A stretch of DNA of 64,000 nt from Rhizobium mongolense subsp. loessense. GTDB lineage: Bacteria > Pseudomonadota > Alphaproteobacteria > Rhizobiales > Rhizobiaceae. The DNA is taken from the NCBI RefSeq assembly GCF_900099775.1, contig NZ_FMTM01000006.1:248001-312000 (forward strand). Reading direction: 5' to 3'. Position numbers and translations under genes: made by a program. Of this stretch, positions 50,012-58,370 are shown piece by piece. Every line of letters starts with the position of its first letter. The first letter of the stretch is position 1. The notes beneath the pieces were generated by a model, which did not search any database, was not told the DNA's origin, and worked only from the letters and a program-made list of their open reading frames with translations.

Positions 50012-50944
50012 ATGATATTCATGCCTTTGACGGGCAAAATGAAGAAAAGAGAGTCGACCGCTTTGAGTCAGATCGCATTTTGGGGTGCCGTGGAGCTTGG
50101 GCTTGTCTACGCCTTCGTTGCTCTTGGCGTTTATCTCGCCTTCCGCGTCCTCGATTTTCCCGATTTGACGGTGGACGGCTCCTTTCCCCTCGGCGCGGCG
50201 GTAACAGCGGTTCTGATCATTGCCGGCGTCAATCCTTGGCTGGCAGCGCTGGTTGCGATGATCGCCGGTGCTGCGGCGGGCGTAGTGACGGCGCTCCTCA
50301 ATGTGCGCTTTCGCATTCTCAACCTGCTTGCCTCGATCCTCACCATGATTGCGCTCTTCTCCGTCAATCTCCGCGTCATGGGCAAACCCAATGTCGCGTT
50401 GATCAATGCCGATACGATGATCAGTCCGTTCTTCGGTCATGGCCTTCGCGACTTCTACGTCCGGCCGCTCTTTGTCGGCGTTCTCGTCGTCATCGCGTTG
50501 ATCGTGGTCTGGCGATTCCTCGAAAGCGATGCCGGGCTTGCGATGCGGGCAACGGGTGCCAATGCGCGGATGGCGCGGGCGCAAGGCGTCGACACCAGTA
50601 GGCAGATCTACCTTGGCATGGCGATGTCGAATGCCCTTGTCGCGCTCGGCGGCGCGCTCTTTGCGCAGACGAACGGTTTTGCCGATGTGACGTCCGGTGT
50701 CGGTACCATCGTGGTCGGCCTTGCCGCCGTGATCATTGGTGAAACGCTGCTGGGCCGCCGCGGGCTGTTGATTGCGCTCATCGGTTGTGTCTTCGGCTCG
50801 ATCATCTACCGCATAGCCATTCAATTGGCGCTTTCCACCGACATGATCGGTCTCCAAGCCTCGGACCTCAATTTCGTAACGGCGGTTCTCGTGACCATTG
50901 CTCTCATTCTTCCCCGTCTTCGCCGCGGAGGAGCCCCATCATGA
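50012..50944 (+). CDS. ABC transporter permease (TrpY-like)
   Basis: 310 residues, branched-chain-type ABC permease (BPD_transp_2), about 8-9 helices: 'LGLVYAFVALGVYLAFRVLDFPDLTVDGSFPLGAAV', 'AALVAMIAGAAAGVVTALLNVRFRILNLLASILTMIALFSVNLRVMGKPN', 'GVGTIVVGLAAVIIGETLLGRRGLL'. It belongs with the binding protein upstream. ATG at 50012 has GGAG (50001-50004). It overlaps the ATPase start by four bases (ATGA). Confidence 0.9.
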   Translation: MIFMPLTGKMKKRESTALSQIAFWGAVELGLVYAFVALGVYLAFRVLDFPDLTVDGSFPLGAAVTAVLIIAGVNPWLAALVAMIAGAAAGVVTALLNVRFRILNLLASILTMIALFSVNLRVMGKPNVALINADTMISPFFGHGLRDFYVRPLFVGVLVVIALIVVWRFLESDAGLAMRATGANARMARAQGVDTSRQIYLGMAMSNALVALGGALFAQTNGFADVTSGVGTIVVGLAAVIIGETLLGRRGLLIALIGCVFGSIIYRIAIQLALSTDMIGLQASDLNFVTAVLVTIALILPRLRRGGAPS

Positions 50945-51735
50945 TCAGCGTCAAGGATATCAAGGTCGTTTTCGGGAAGGGAACACCACTGGAGAAGCGG
51001 GCGCTAAACGGCGTCAGCCTGACCATCGAGCAGGGCTCCTTCGTGACCGTCATCGGCTCCAACGGCGCGGGCAAATCGACGCTGCTCGGCGTTCTCGCCG
51101 GCGACGTTCTGGCAAGCGAGGGGAAGGTGCTGATCGGCGATATCGACGTGACGCGCAAGCAGACCGCCGCGCGGGCGGGGCTCGTCGCACGCGTCTTTCA
51201 GGATCCGCTGACGGGAAGCTGCGGCTCCCTCTCGATTGAGGAGAATCTTGCTCTTGCCGCTCGGCGCGGCGAGCGACGCGGATTGGTGGCGGCCCTCGGC
51301 CCCAAGCGCCGCGATCATTTCCGCGACCGGATCAGCGAACTGAACCTCGGCCTCGAAAATCGTATGGCTGATCGCATGGATCTGCTTTCCGGAGGCCAGC
51401 GGCAGGCGGTTTCCCTGGTCATGGCGACGCTGGCAGGCTCGGAGGTCTTGCTGCTCGATGAACATACGGCCGCACTTGATCCAGGCATGGCGGAATTCGT
51501 CATGGGCCTCACGGACAAGATCGTCTCAGAGCGCAAGCTGACCACGCTGATGGTGACCCATTCCATGCGCCAGGCGCTGGACTACGGACACCGCACGGTC
51601 ATGCTGCATGGCGGCGAAATCGTGCTGGACGTCAGCGGCGATAGTCGCAAGGATCTGCAAGTTGAAGACCTGATCGCGATGTTCCGCAAGATGCGCGGAC
51701 AGACACTGGACGACGATGCACTGCTGATCGGCTGA
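50941..51735 (+). CDS. ABC transporter ATP-binding protein (TrpZ-like)
   Basis: 264 residues: Walker A 'VIGSNGAGKSTLLG', signature 'LSGGQRQAVSLVMATL', Walker B 'VLLLDEHTAALDP' (note EH in place of EP), H-loop 'MVTHSM'. It energises the TrpXYZ-like importer. Starts within the permease stop (overlap ATGA at 50941-50944). Confidence 0.93.
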   Translation: MISVKDIKVVFGKGTPLEKRALNGVSLTIEQGSFVTVIGSNGAGKSTLLGVLAGDVLASEGKVLIGDIDVTRKQTAARAGLVARVFQDPLTGSCGSLSIEENLALAARRGERRGLVAALGPKRRDHFRDRISELNLGLENRMADRMDLLSGGQRQAVSLVMATLAGSEVLLLDEHTAALDPGMAEFVMGLTDKIVSERKLTTLMVTHSMRQALDYGHRTVMLHGGEIVLDVSGDSRKDLQVEDLIAMFRKMRGQTLDDDALLIG

Positions 51736-51746
51736 GGCCGGCGCGA

Positions 51747-52388
51747 TCAGCGTGCCTGGGTAAGAAATATCTTTACAGCGAAGATCGAAAAGACCCCCGC
51801 GAAAGTGTAGTCCATTCCGCGCAGGATCTTCCTGTTCTTCTGCAGCCAGCCCGCAAGCCAGTCGGAGGCGAGAACCACAAGAGCGTTCACCGGCATGCCG
51901 ATGAGGATGAAGAAAAAGCCGAGGAAGAGCAGCTTGTGCGTGACCGCCGGATCGCCGGCGCTTACGAATTGCGGCAGGAAGGTCATGAAGAAAATGATGA
52001 CTTTGGGGTTCAGAAGATTGACCCAAAAGCCGACGGAAATATTGGAAAGCGGCGTTCCCTTGGCTTCGCTGACCTGCTCGACGGAAAGCTTCGAACCGAA
52101 ACGGATCGCTTGAAGAGCAAGCCAAAGAAGATAGGCAGCACCTCCGGTTTTGAGGATCAGGAAGGCGGTCGGCGAGGCGGTGATCAGCGCCGAGATGCCG
52201 AAAGCAACCAGCATCGTATGAACCACGATGCCGAGGCTGGTGCCCAAGACGACGTAGAGTGCCGGCTTCTTGCCCTGAGACAGAGCGCGGCTGATCGAAA
52301 GCGTCATGTCCGGTCCGGGCGTGGCCGCAAGAAGCAGGCTGGCCGCGGCGAAGGCGAGAAGGGTCGGAATGCTCGGCAGGAAATCCAT
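51747..52388 (-). CDS. LysE/RhtB family exporter
   Basis: 213 residues, about six hydrophobic helices with the LysE N-terminus 'AAASLLLAATPGPDMTLSISRALSQGKKPAL', 'GVSEAKG'-type region 'GFWVNLLNPKVIIFFMTFLPQF' (LNPK motif), and 'GMDYTFAGVFSIFAVKIFL'. These efflux pumps export amino acids or homoserine lactones. Substrate unknown. It is convergent with the ATPase gene. Confidence 0.9.
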   Translation of the reverse strand: MDFLPSIPTLLAFAAASLLLAATPGPDMTLSISRALSQGKKPALYVVLGTSLGIVVHTMLVAFGISALITASPTAFLILKTGGAAYLLWLALQAIRFGSKLSVEQVSEAKGTPLSNISVGFWVNLLNPKVIIFFMTFLPQFVSAGDPAVTHKLLFLGFFFILIGMPVNALVVLASDWLAGWLQKNRKILRGMDYTFAGVFSIFAVKIFLTQAR

Positions 52389-52467
52389 GGCACTCTCTGA
52401 AAGCAGATAACGTTAGTGTTTACTTATCCAAGTTTCAGAAAATTACCAATCAATCCTAATGATCCGC

Positions 52468-53322
52468 CTATCGCTTTTCTTCAAGGAAGGCCTTGAACCT
52501 GTCGGCATAATCCTTGTGCCAGCGCGAAAGCGGCGGCCGGTTTTCGATGATGTCGCCGATCGCCCAGGCCATGCGGCGCTCGTCAAGGGGGCGGGCGACG
52601 TCGTTGTCCGGGCACAGGATATAGAAGTCGCCGCGCTCCAGGCTTTCGATCATGAAATCGACGGTCTGTTCCGGTGTCCAGGCGCCCGCGGGTTTTTCGG
52701 TGCGGTCGCCCTTTGTGAGGCCGGTGAAGACAAAGCCCGGGATCAGAAGATGGGCAGATATCTTCGAGCCTTCGGTATTGCGGAGTTCATGCTCGAGCGC
52801 TTCGGTGAAAACCTTCACGCCTGCTTTCGACACATTGTAGGCAGGATTGCCCGGAGGCGTCGTGATGCCCTGCTTGGAGCCGGTGTTGATGATGAGCCCA
52901 GGCTCGCCATGTGCCAGCATGTTCGCTCCGAAGACCCGCGTGCCGTTGATGACACCGAGGAGATTGACGCCGAGGATGCTGTCCCAGTCTGCCTGAGCGC
53001 TGAAGATCGAGGTTTCCGGACCGATACCGGCGTTGTTCATCAGCAGATGGACGCGCCCGAAGCGTTGAACGACAGCTCGTTCGAACGCTTCCAGCGAAGA
53101 CTTGTCGGATACATCCGTCTCGACTGCCATCACGCGCTCCTGGCCGGCTATGGCTTCGAGTTCGCCACGAGCCGTTGCCAGCCGGTCGCCGCCGAGATCG
53201 GCGATGACGACACTCATGCCCGCCTTGGCGAAGCGCTTTGCCGCCGCAAGGCCGATGCCGGATGCGCCGCCGGTGATCACCGCAACATTGGGCTTCTTGA
53301 GAATCTCCTGAATATTCGTCAC
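52468..53322 (-). CDS. SDR-family NAD(P)-dependent oxidoreductase
   Basis: 284 residues. Rossmann glycine motif 'VAVITGGASGIGLAAAKRFAKAG', 'NNAG' in 'LLMNNAGIG', catalytic 'YNVSK' (Y-x-x-x-K) and Ser in 'INTGSKQG'. Classic short-chain dehydrogenase. GTG start at 53322 is preferred because GAGGAGG lies at the right distance; an ATG at 53343 is possible. Substrate unknown. Divergent from argG. Confidence 0.92.
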   Translation of the reverse strand: MTNIQEILKKPNVAVITGGASGIGLAAAKRFAKAGMSVVIADLGGDRLATARGELEAIAGQERVMAVETDVSDKSSLEAFERAVVQRFGRVHLLMNNAGIGPETSIFSAQADWDSILGVNLLGVINGTRVFGANMLAHGEPGLIINTGSKQGITTPPGNPAYNVSKAGVKVFTEALEHELRNTEGSKISAHLLIPGFVFTGLTKGDRTEKPAGAWTPEQTVDFMIESLERGDFYILCPDNDVARPLDERRMAWAIGDIIENRPPLSRWHKDYADRFKAFLEEKR

Positions 53323-53498
53323 GGGACCGGCCTCCTCAATCATTATTCGGACGCAGCCAGATATGGGTGCGCGTTTCGCGCTGTCAAACATCAAGCGTGC
53401 TCTGCTCGGAAATCCTTGCCCTTGCGTCACGCGACAATCTCGCTAAAAGTGCCCGCGACACCGGGCTTTGCCGCCCATATGCAACGGACCTCATCATC

Positions 53499-54722
53499 AT
53501 GGCATCTAAGAAAGACGTGAAAAAAGTCGTGCTCGCCTATTCCGGCGGTCTCGATACCTCAATCATCCTGAAGTGGCTGCAGACCGAACTCGGCGCCGAA
53601 GTCGTGACTTTCACGGCCGACCTTGGGCAGGGTGAAGAGCTCGAACCGGCGCGCAAAAAGGCCGAGATGCTCGGCATCAAGGAAATCTACGTCGAGGACG
53701 TGCGCGAAGAGTTCGTAAAGGACTTCGTCTTCCCGATGTTCCGCGCCAATGCTGTCTATGAGGGCGTCTATCTGCTCGGCACGTCGATCGCCCGTCCGCT
53801 GATTTCCAAGCACCTGATCGATATCGCTCGCAAGACGGGAGCCGACGCGATCGCCCATGGCGCGACCGGCAAGGGCAACGACCAGGTCCGCTTCGAGCTT
53901 TCCGCCTACGCGCTGAACCCGGATATCAAGATCATCGCGCCATGGCGCGACTGGGCGTTCAAGAGCCGCACCGAGCTGCTGGCATTTGCTGAACAGCACC
54001 AGATCCCGGTTGCCAAGGACAAGAAGGGCGAAGCGCCGTTCTCCGTCGATGCCAACCTTTTGCACTCGTCCTCCGAGGGCAAGGTTCTGGAGGATCCGGC
54101 GCAGGAAGCCCCGGAATACGTGCATATGCGCACGATCTCTCCGGAAACCGCGCCCGACAAGGCAACCCTCATCAAGGTCGGTTTCGAGAAGGGCGACGCG
54201 GTTTCAATCAACGGCGTTCGCATGAGCCCGGCGACGCTGCTCGCCACGCTCAACAGTTATGGCCGCGACAACGGCATCGGCCGTCTGGACCTCGTCGAAA
54301 ACCGTTTCGTCGGCATGAAGTCGCGCGGTGTCTATGAGACGCCAGGCGGCACGATCCTCCTTTCGGCGCATCGCGCCATCGAATCGATCACGCTCGACCG
54401 CGGTGCGGCACACCTCAAGGATGAGATGATGCCGCGTTACGCAGAGCTCATCTACTATGGCTTCTGGTTCTCGCCGGAGCGGGAAATGCTGCAGGCGCTG
54501 ATCGACAAGAGCCAGGAGCATGTCGAAGGCGAAGTGACCCTGAAGCTCTACAAGGGCAATGTCATGGTCATCGGTCGCGAGAGCCCGAAGTCGCTTTATT
54601 CCGACAAGCTGGTCACCTTCGAAGACGACCAGGGTGCCTACGACCAGAAGGACGCGGCGGGCTTCATCAAGCTGAACGCACTGCGCCTGCGCACACTCGC
54701 AAAGCGCAACCTCAAGAGTTGA
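53499..54722 (+). CDS. argG: Argininosuccinate synthase
   Basis: 407 residues. ATP-dependent condensation of citrulline and aspartate in arginine synthesis. Motifs: 'VLAYSGGLDTSIILKWL' (ATP P-loop-like), 'ADLGQGEE', 'GATGKGNDQVRFE', 'PWRDWAFKSRTE', 'EGKVLEDP', 'ENRFVGMKSRGVYETPGGTIL'. Starts at the ATG 53499. A terminator follows at 54748-54783. Confidence 0.98.
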   Translation: MASKKDVKKVVLAYSGGLDTSIILKWLQTELGAEVVTFTADLGQGEELEPARKKAEMLGIKEIYVEDVREEFVKDFVFPMFRANAVYEGVYLLGTSIARPLISKHLIDIARKTGADAIAHGATGKGNDQVRFELSAYALNPDIKIIAPWRDWAFKSRTELLAFAEQHQIPVAKDKKGEAPFSVDANLLHSSSEGKVLEDPAQEAPEYVHMRTISPETAPDKATLIKVGFEKGDAVSINGVRMSPATLLATLNSYGRDNGIGRLDLVENRFVGMKSRGVYETPGGTILLSAHRAIESITLDRGAAHLKDEMMPRYAELIYYGFWFSPEREMLQALIDKSQEHVEGEVTLKLYKGNVMVIGRESPKSLYSDKLVTFEDDQGAYDQKDAAGFIKLNALRLRTLAKRNLKS

Positions 54723-54747
54723 GCGTGTCACAATAGGATTGGGAAGG

Positions 54748-54783
54748 GGCCCGCCGGCAACGCCCGTGCGGGCCTCTTCTTTA
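54748..54783 (+). terminator. Terminator after argG
   Basis: GGCCCGC (54748-54754) pairs with GCGGGCC (54768-54774) around a GC-rich loop, followed by TCTTCTTT. Confidence 0.75.
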
Positions 54784-54855
54784 TGGGTTGTTGCGACGCT
54801 TGACGGATTGCCGGGTTAGCATAGTCTGCGGCTTTGATCCTTCGGAGCTTTTCCC

Positions 54856-55497
54856 ATGACGCAACCCCTGCTCGTCGGCGCCTTTCTGGCGGCTCTCTTT
54901 TATGTGCTCATTCCAGGCCCTGCGTTCCTTCAGCTTCTCGGCATCGGCGCCGGACAGGGGCGAAAGGCTGGCGCCTTCTTCATGATGGGGCATCTTGTCG
55001 GTGATATTCTCTGGTCGGCGCTGGCGCTGGTTGCGATCGTCGGCGCGAGAACGATAGGCACCTTCGTCTTCGATCTGCTCGGATTGCTGTGCGGTTTTTA
55101 TCTCGCTTGGATCGGATGGAGCGCGGTAACGGCGACGCCTAAAGGCGACGGGCAGGCACTGGTGACGGTGAAGCGGCCCTTTCGCCGCGGGCTGATTTTC
55201 GGCGTGACCAATCCGAAAGGTTACCCGGTGGCGCTTGCGACCTTCACGGCATTGGTTGCCGGTTCGGCCGGCGCGCTCGATTTCGAGGCTTTGCCACTGC
55301 TTCTCAGCGTGTCCTTCCTAGGCTTCGTGACTGCCGATCTCATTCTTGTCGCCATTATAGGCGCAGGCGCCGTGCGGCGTTTCTACCGCGCGCATGAGCG
55401 GCTGATCGTCCGCTGCTCCGGCGTGCTTTTCATGGGATTTGCAGCCCAAGCACTCTGGCACGCAACCCCCGGCCTGCTTGGATGGCGCAAGGCCTGA
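54856..55497 (+). CDS. LysE family exporter
   Basis: 213 residues, six hydrophobic helices, LysE fold: 'LFYVLIPGPAFLQLLGIGAGQGRKAGAFFMMGHLVGD', 'FRRGLIFGVTNPKGYPVALATFTALV' (NPK motif) and 'MGFAAQALWHATP'. A second LysE-type exporter within 3 kb of the first, but on the other strand and not closely similar by eye. Convergent with the unknown gene at 55504. Confidence 0.86.
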   Translation: MTQPLLVGAFLAALFYVLIPGPAFLQLLGIGAGQGRKAGAFFMMGHLVGDILWSALALVAIVGARTIGTFVFDLLGLLCGFYLAWIGWSAVTATPKGDGQALVTVKRPFRRGLIFGVTNPKGYPVALATFTALVAGSAGALDFEALPLLLSVSFLGFVTADLILVAIIGAGAVRRFYRAHERLIVRCSGVLFMGFAAQALWHATPGLLGWRKA

Positions 55498-55503
55498 CGG
55501 CGG

Positions 55504-55935
55504 CTACGCGTTCAGGAAATTCACGATCGATTTCAGCGTCTTTACGCTATCGGAATCGCCGATCGACATGGCGATCTGCAGCTGGTTTTCATAATAGTCG
55601 CTGAAATTGAATGGCGTGCCGTCGGTGATCCCGGTCAGATCGATGACGTTGCCCCGCGCGTCAATGGCATGCATCGGCAACGGCTCGGAAATCGCCGCAA
55701 ACGTGTCCTGGTCGATCCTGCCGTTGTCGTAGCTTTGGCGTGCATGGCTGCGCAGCTCGCTCGGGCTCATGGCAGCGAAATCCGGGCCTTCGACACGATT
55801 GTCTTCGACTTTGAATATCGCTGAAGCTGCCGCTCCGGCGTCGATTCCAATATCTTCGGTCTTCGAACTTTTTGCGTTGTTCTGACTATTTTTAAAAAGC
55901 AAACTCTGAGAAGACCGCACAGAAAAAATTTCCAT
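55504..55935 (-). CDS. Uncharacterised protein (CtrA box upstream)
   Basis: 143 residues, not recognised. The N-terminus (1-45) is Ser/Asn/Lys-rich and probably disordered; the rest has short helical stretches ('MSPSELRSHARQSYDNGRIDQDTFAAISEPLPM', 'YYENQLQIAMSIGDSDSVKTLKSIVNFL'). No signal peptide, membrane helix or Cys. Lower GC than neighbours in the N-terminal coding part. A perfect TTAA-N7-TTAA CtrA box lies 66 bases upstream of the start, so it may be made in a cell-cycle or motility-linked programme. That is inference. Confidence 0.65.
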   Translation of the reverse strand: MEIFSVRSSQSLLFKNSQNNAKSSKTEDIGIDAGAAASAIFKVEDNRVEGPDFAAMSPSELRSHARQSYDNGRIDQDTFAAISEPLPMHAIDARGNVIDLTGITDGTPFNFSDYYENQLQIAMSIGDSDSVKTLKSIVNFLNA

Positions 55936-56000
55936 GGCGCATGTCCCCTTGCGGAAAGAGTGGCTTGAAACTAGCGCCAGCGCGCGAGTCGCGTCAATCG

Positions 56001-56015
56001 TTAACGATCGGTTAA
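56001..56015 (-). promoter_or_regulatory. CtrA-type box upstream of unknown gene
   Basis: TTAACGATCGGTTAA, a full and symmetric TTAA-N7-TTAA match, 66-80 bases before the start of the unknown minus-strand gene and about 130 bases before the M3-peptidase gene on the plus strand. Confidence 0.65.
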
Positions 56016-56146
56016 TTTTTTATATATCAATTCTTGCCCGTCAAAACTTGCGAGGGCAAGAAAAAGCGAATTTCGCCAGCGGCATACCAATGCCGTGATG
56101 CCTTGCCTATATTGCCGTTTCCAGCCTCTGCATAAAGGACGTCAGC

Positions 56147-58234
56147 ATGCCTTCCACACAAGAGTTCAACCCGGCGCTTGTCAACTGGAACGGGCTTCAT
56201 GGCCTGCCTCGCTTCGAGGCGCTGAACGACGGTGATTTTGCCGCTGCCTTCGATGCCGCTCTCGCATCTCATGAAGTGGAGATCGACGCGATCGCCGGAA
56301 ACGTGGAAGAGCCCACATTCGACAATACGATCGTCGCCCTGGAGATTGCAGGCGATGAGCTTTCGCGGGTTTCGGCGCTGTTCTGGAACCGGGCGGGGGC
56401 TCACACGAATGATACAATCCAGGCGCTGGAGCGCGATATATCGCCAAAAATGTCGCGCCACTATTCCAAGATCGGAATGAACGCTGCGCTTTTTGCACGT
56501 ATCGATACGCTCTGGGAGAATAGGGAAAGTCTCGGACTGACACTTGAGCAGACACGTGTGCTGGAGCGTCACTGGAAGAGCTTCGTAAAATCCGGCGCCA
56601 AGCTGGCGAAGGCCGAGCAGGAGAAGCTTGCGGCGATCAACGAAAAACTTGCAGGCTTGAGCACGCAGTTCGGACAGAACGTGCTGGCCGACGAAAAGAA
56701 CTGGTCGCTGATCCTCTGCGAAGGACCGGAGCTTGCAGGCCTTCCTGATTTCCTGAAGGACGCCATGTCGGCGGCAGCGCGCGAGCGCGGCGAAGAGGGA
56801 AAGTTCGCCGTCACCCTATCGCGCTCGATCATCGAACCGTTCCTGACCTTTTCCGAACGGCGCGATCTGCGCGAGCAGGCCTTCAAGGCCTGGGTCGCAC
56901 GCGGCCAGAACGAGGGCGAGACGGACAATCGCGGCATCATCCGCGAGACGCTGACCCTTCGCGGCGAAGTCGCGAAGCTTCTCGGATATGGCAATTTTGC
57001 GGAACTGAAGCTCGACAACACGATGGCAAAGACGCCAGCGGCCGTAAACGATCTGTTGCGCGCCGTCTGGGCAAGGGCCGTTAAACGGGCTCTTGACGAA
57101 GAGGCGGATATCGCAAGGCTGATCGCCGAGGACGGCAAGAACTATGAGGTCATGCCCTGGGATTGGCGCTACTATGCCGAAAAGATCAGGGCGCAGCGGT
57201 ACAATTTTTCCGAAACCGAACTGAAGCCCTATCTGCAGCTCGAAAAAATCATCGATGCCTGCTTTGATGTCGCCGGCCGACTCTTCGGCATTCGTGCCGT
57301 CGAGAAGAAGGGGATTGGCGCCTATCACCCGGATGTGCGCGTCTTCGAAATTCGCGATCGCGAAGATAAGCTCGTTGCGCTTTTCCTGGGGGACTATTTT
57401 GCCCGCAGTTCCAAACGCTCCGGCGCCTGGATGAGCGCGTTCCAATCCCAGCATAAACTCCCAATGAAGAATGGACGTCAGGGCGAACTGCCGATCATCT
57501 ACAACGTGTGCAACTTCGCAAAACCGGCGGACGGCAGGCCAGCACTGCTTTCGCTGGACGATGCGCGCACGCTCTTCCACGAATTCGGCCATGCGCTGCA
57601 CGGCATGCTTTCGAACGTGACCTATCCGACTGTGTCGGGCACCGCCGTTTCGCGCGACTTCGTGGAACTGCCATCCCAGCTTTACGAGCACTGGCTGACA
57701 GTTCCCGCAATTCTCAAGCAATATGCCGTTCATTTCGAAACCGGCGAACCTATGCCGCAGGAGCTGCTCGACAAGGTGCTTGCGGCCCGCACCTTCAATG
57801 CCGGGTTCAACACGGTCGAGTTCACCTCCTCGGCGATTGTCGATATGGAGTTTCACACGCGCGACGCTGTGGAAGACCCGATGGCGGTGCAAAAGCAGGT
57901 GCTCGCCGAACTCGGGATGCCGAAGTCGCTCGTGATGCGCCATGCCTCGCCGCACTTCCAGCACATCTTCTCCGGCGGCTATTCGGCAGGCTACTATTCC
58001 TATATGTGGTCGGAAGTGCTCGATGCAGATGCTTTCGCTGCTTTCGAGGAAACCGGCGACGCCTTCAACCGTGATATGGCGCAAAAGCTCAAGGACAACA
58101 TCTATTCCAGCGGCGGTTCGATCGATCCGGAAGACGCCTATAAGGGATTCCGCGGCAAGTTGCCGAGCCCGGATGCAATGCTCGTCAAGAAAGGCCTTGC
58201 CACATTCGAAGAACTTTCGGGCAGCGACGCGTGA
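56147..58234 (+). CDS. M3-family oligopeptidase (PrlC/Dcp type)
   Basis: 695 residues. Zinc site 'HEFGHALHG' (HEFGH at 478-482), plus 'FVELPSQLYEHW' downstream with the third ligand Glu. Members degrade signal-peptide remnants and short peptides in the cytoplasm. No signal peptide is visible, favouring cytoplasmic oligopeptidase A-like function. ATG at 56147. Confidence 0.94.
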   Translation: MPSTQEFNPALVNWNGLHGLPRFEALNDGDFAAAFDAALASHEVEIDAIAGNVEEPTFDNTIVALEIAGDELSRVSALFWNRAGAHTNDTIQALERDISPKMSRHYSKIGMNAALFARIDTLWENRESLGLTLEQTRVLERHWKSFVKSGAKLAKAEQEKLAAINEKLAGLSTQFGQNVLADEKNWSLILCEGPELAGLPDFLKDAMSAAARERGEEGKFAVTLSRSIIEPFLTFSERRDLREQAFKAWVARGQNEGETDNRGIIRETLTLRGEVAKLLGYGNFAELKLDNTMAKTPAAVNDLLRAVWARAVKRALDEEADIARLIAEDGKNYEVMPWDWRYYAEKIRAQRYNFSETELKPYLQLEKIIDACFDVAGRLFGIRAVEKKGIGAYHPDVRVFEIRDREDKLVALFLGDYFARSSKRSGAWMSAFQSQHKLPMKNGRQGELPIIYNVCNFAKPADGRPALLSLDDARTLFHEFGHALHGMLSNVTYPTVSGTAVSRDFVELPSQLYEHWLTVPAILKQYAVHFETGEPMPQELLDKVLAARTFNAGFNTVEFTSSAIVDMEFHTRDAVEDPMAVQKQVLAELGMPKSLVMRHASPHFQHIFSGGYSAGYYSYMWSEVLDADAFAAFEETGDAFNRDMAQKLKDNIYSSGGSIDPEDAYKGFRGKLPSPDAMLVKKGLATFEELSGSDA

Positions 58235-58273
58235 AGCGGTCCTTAACAAAATTGTCGCCGAAGTTTCGGAAAA

Positions 58274-58307
58274 CCGTCATGTCATCTTCAAGAGACTGAC
58301 ATGACGG
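58274..58307. promoter_or_regulatory. 11-base inverted repeat upstream of phoD
   Basis: CCGTCATGTCA (58274-58284) and TGACATGACGG (58297-58307) are exact inverted repeats over a 12-base spacer. TGTCA/TGACA units recall Pho-box half-sites, though true PhoB sites are direct repeats. It lies 64 bases before the phoD-like start and 40 bases after the M3 stop; it could also be a terminator, but no T run follows. Confidence 0.4.
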
Positions 58308-58370
58308 CCGCTCTAGGCTTGTTACGGGAGATTCGATCCCGCTCTCCAAGCAAGCCGAACGAGCCATTAC

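Noticed and set aside
56816..58249. 477-codon minus-strand frame inside the M3 peptidase gene
   Set aside because: Antisense shadow; the plus strand encodes the zinc motif HEFGH and the rest of the family.
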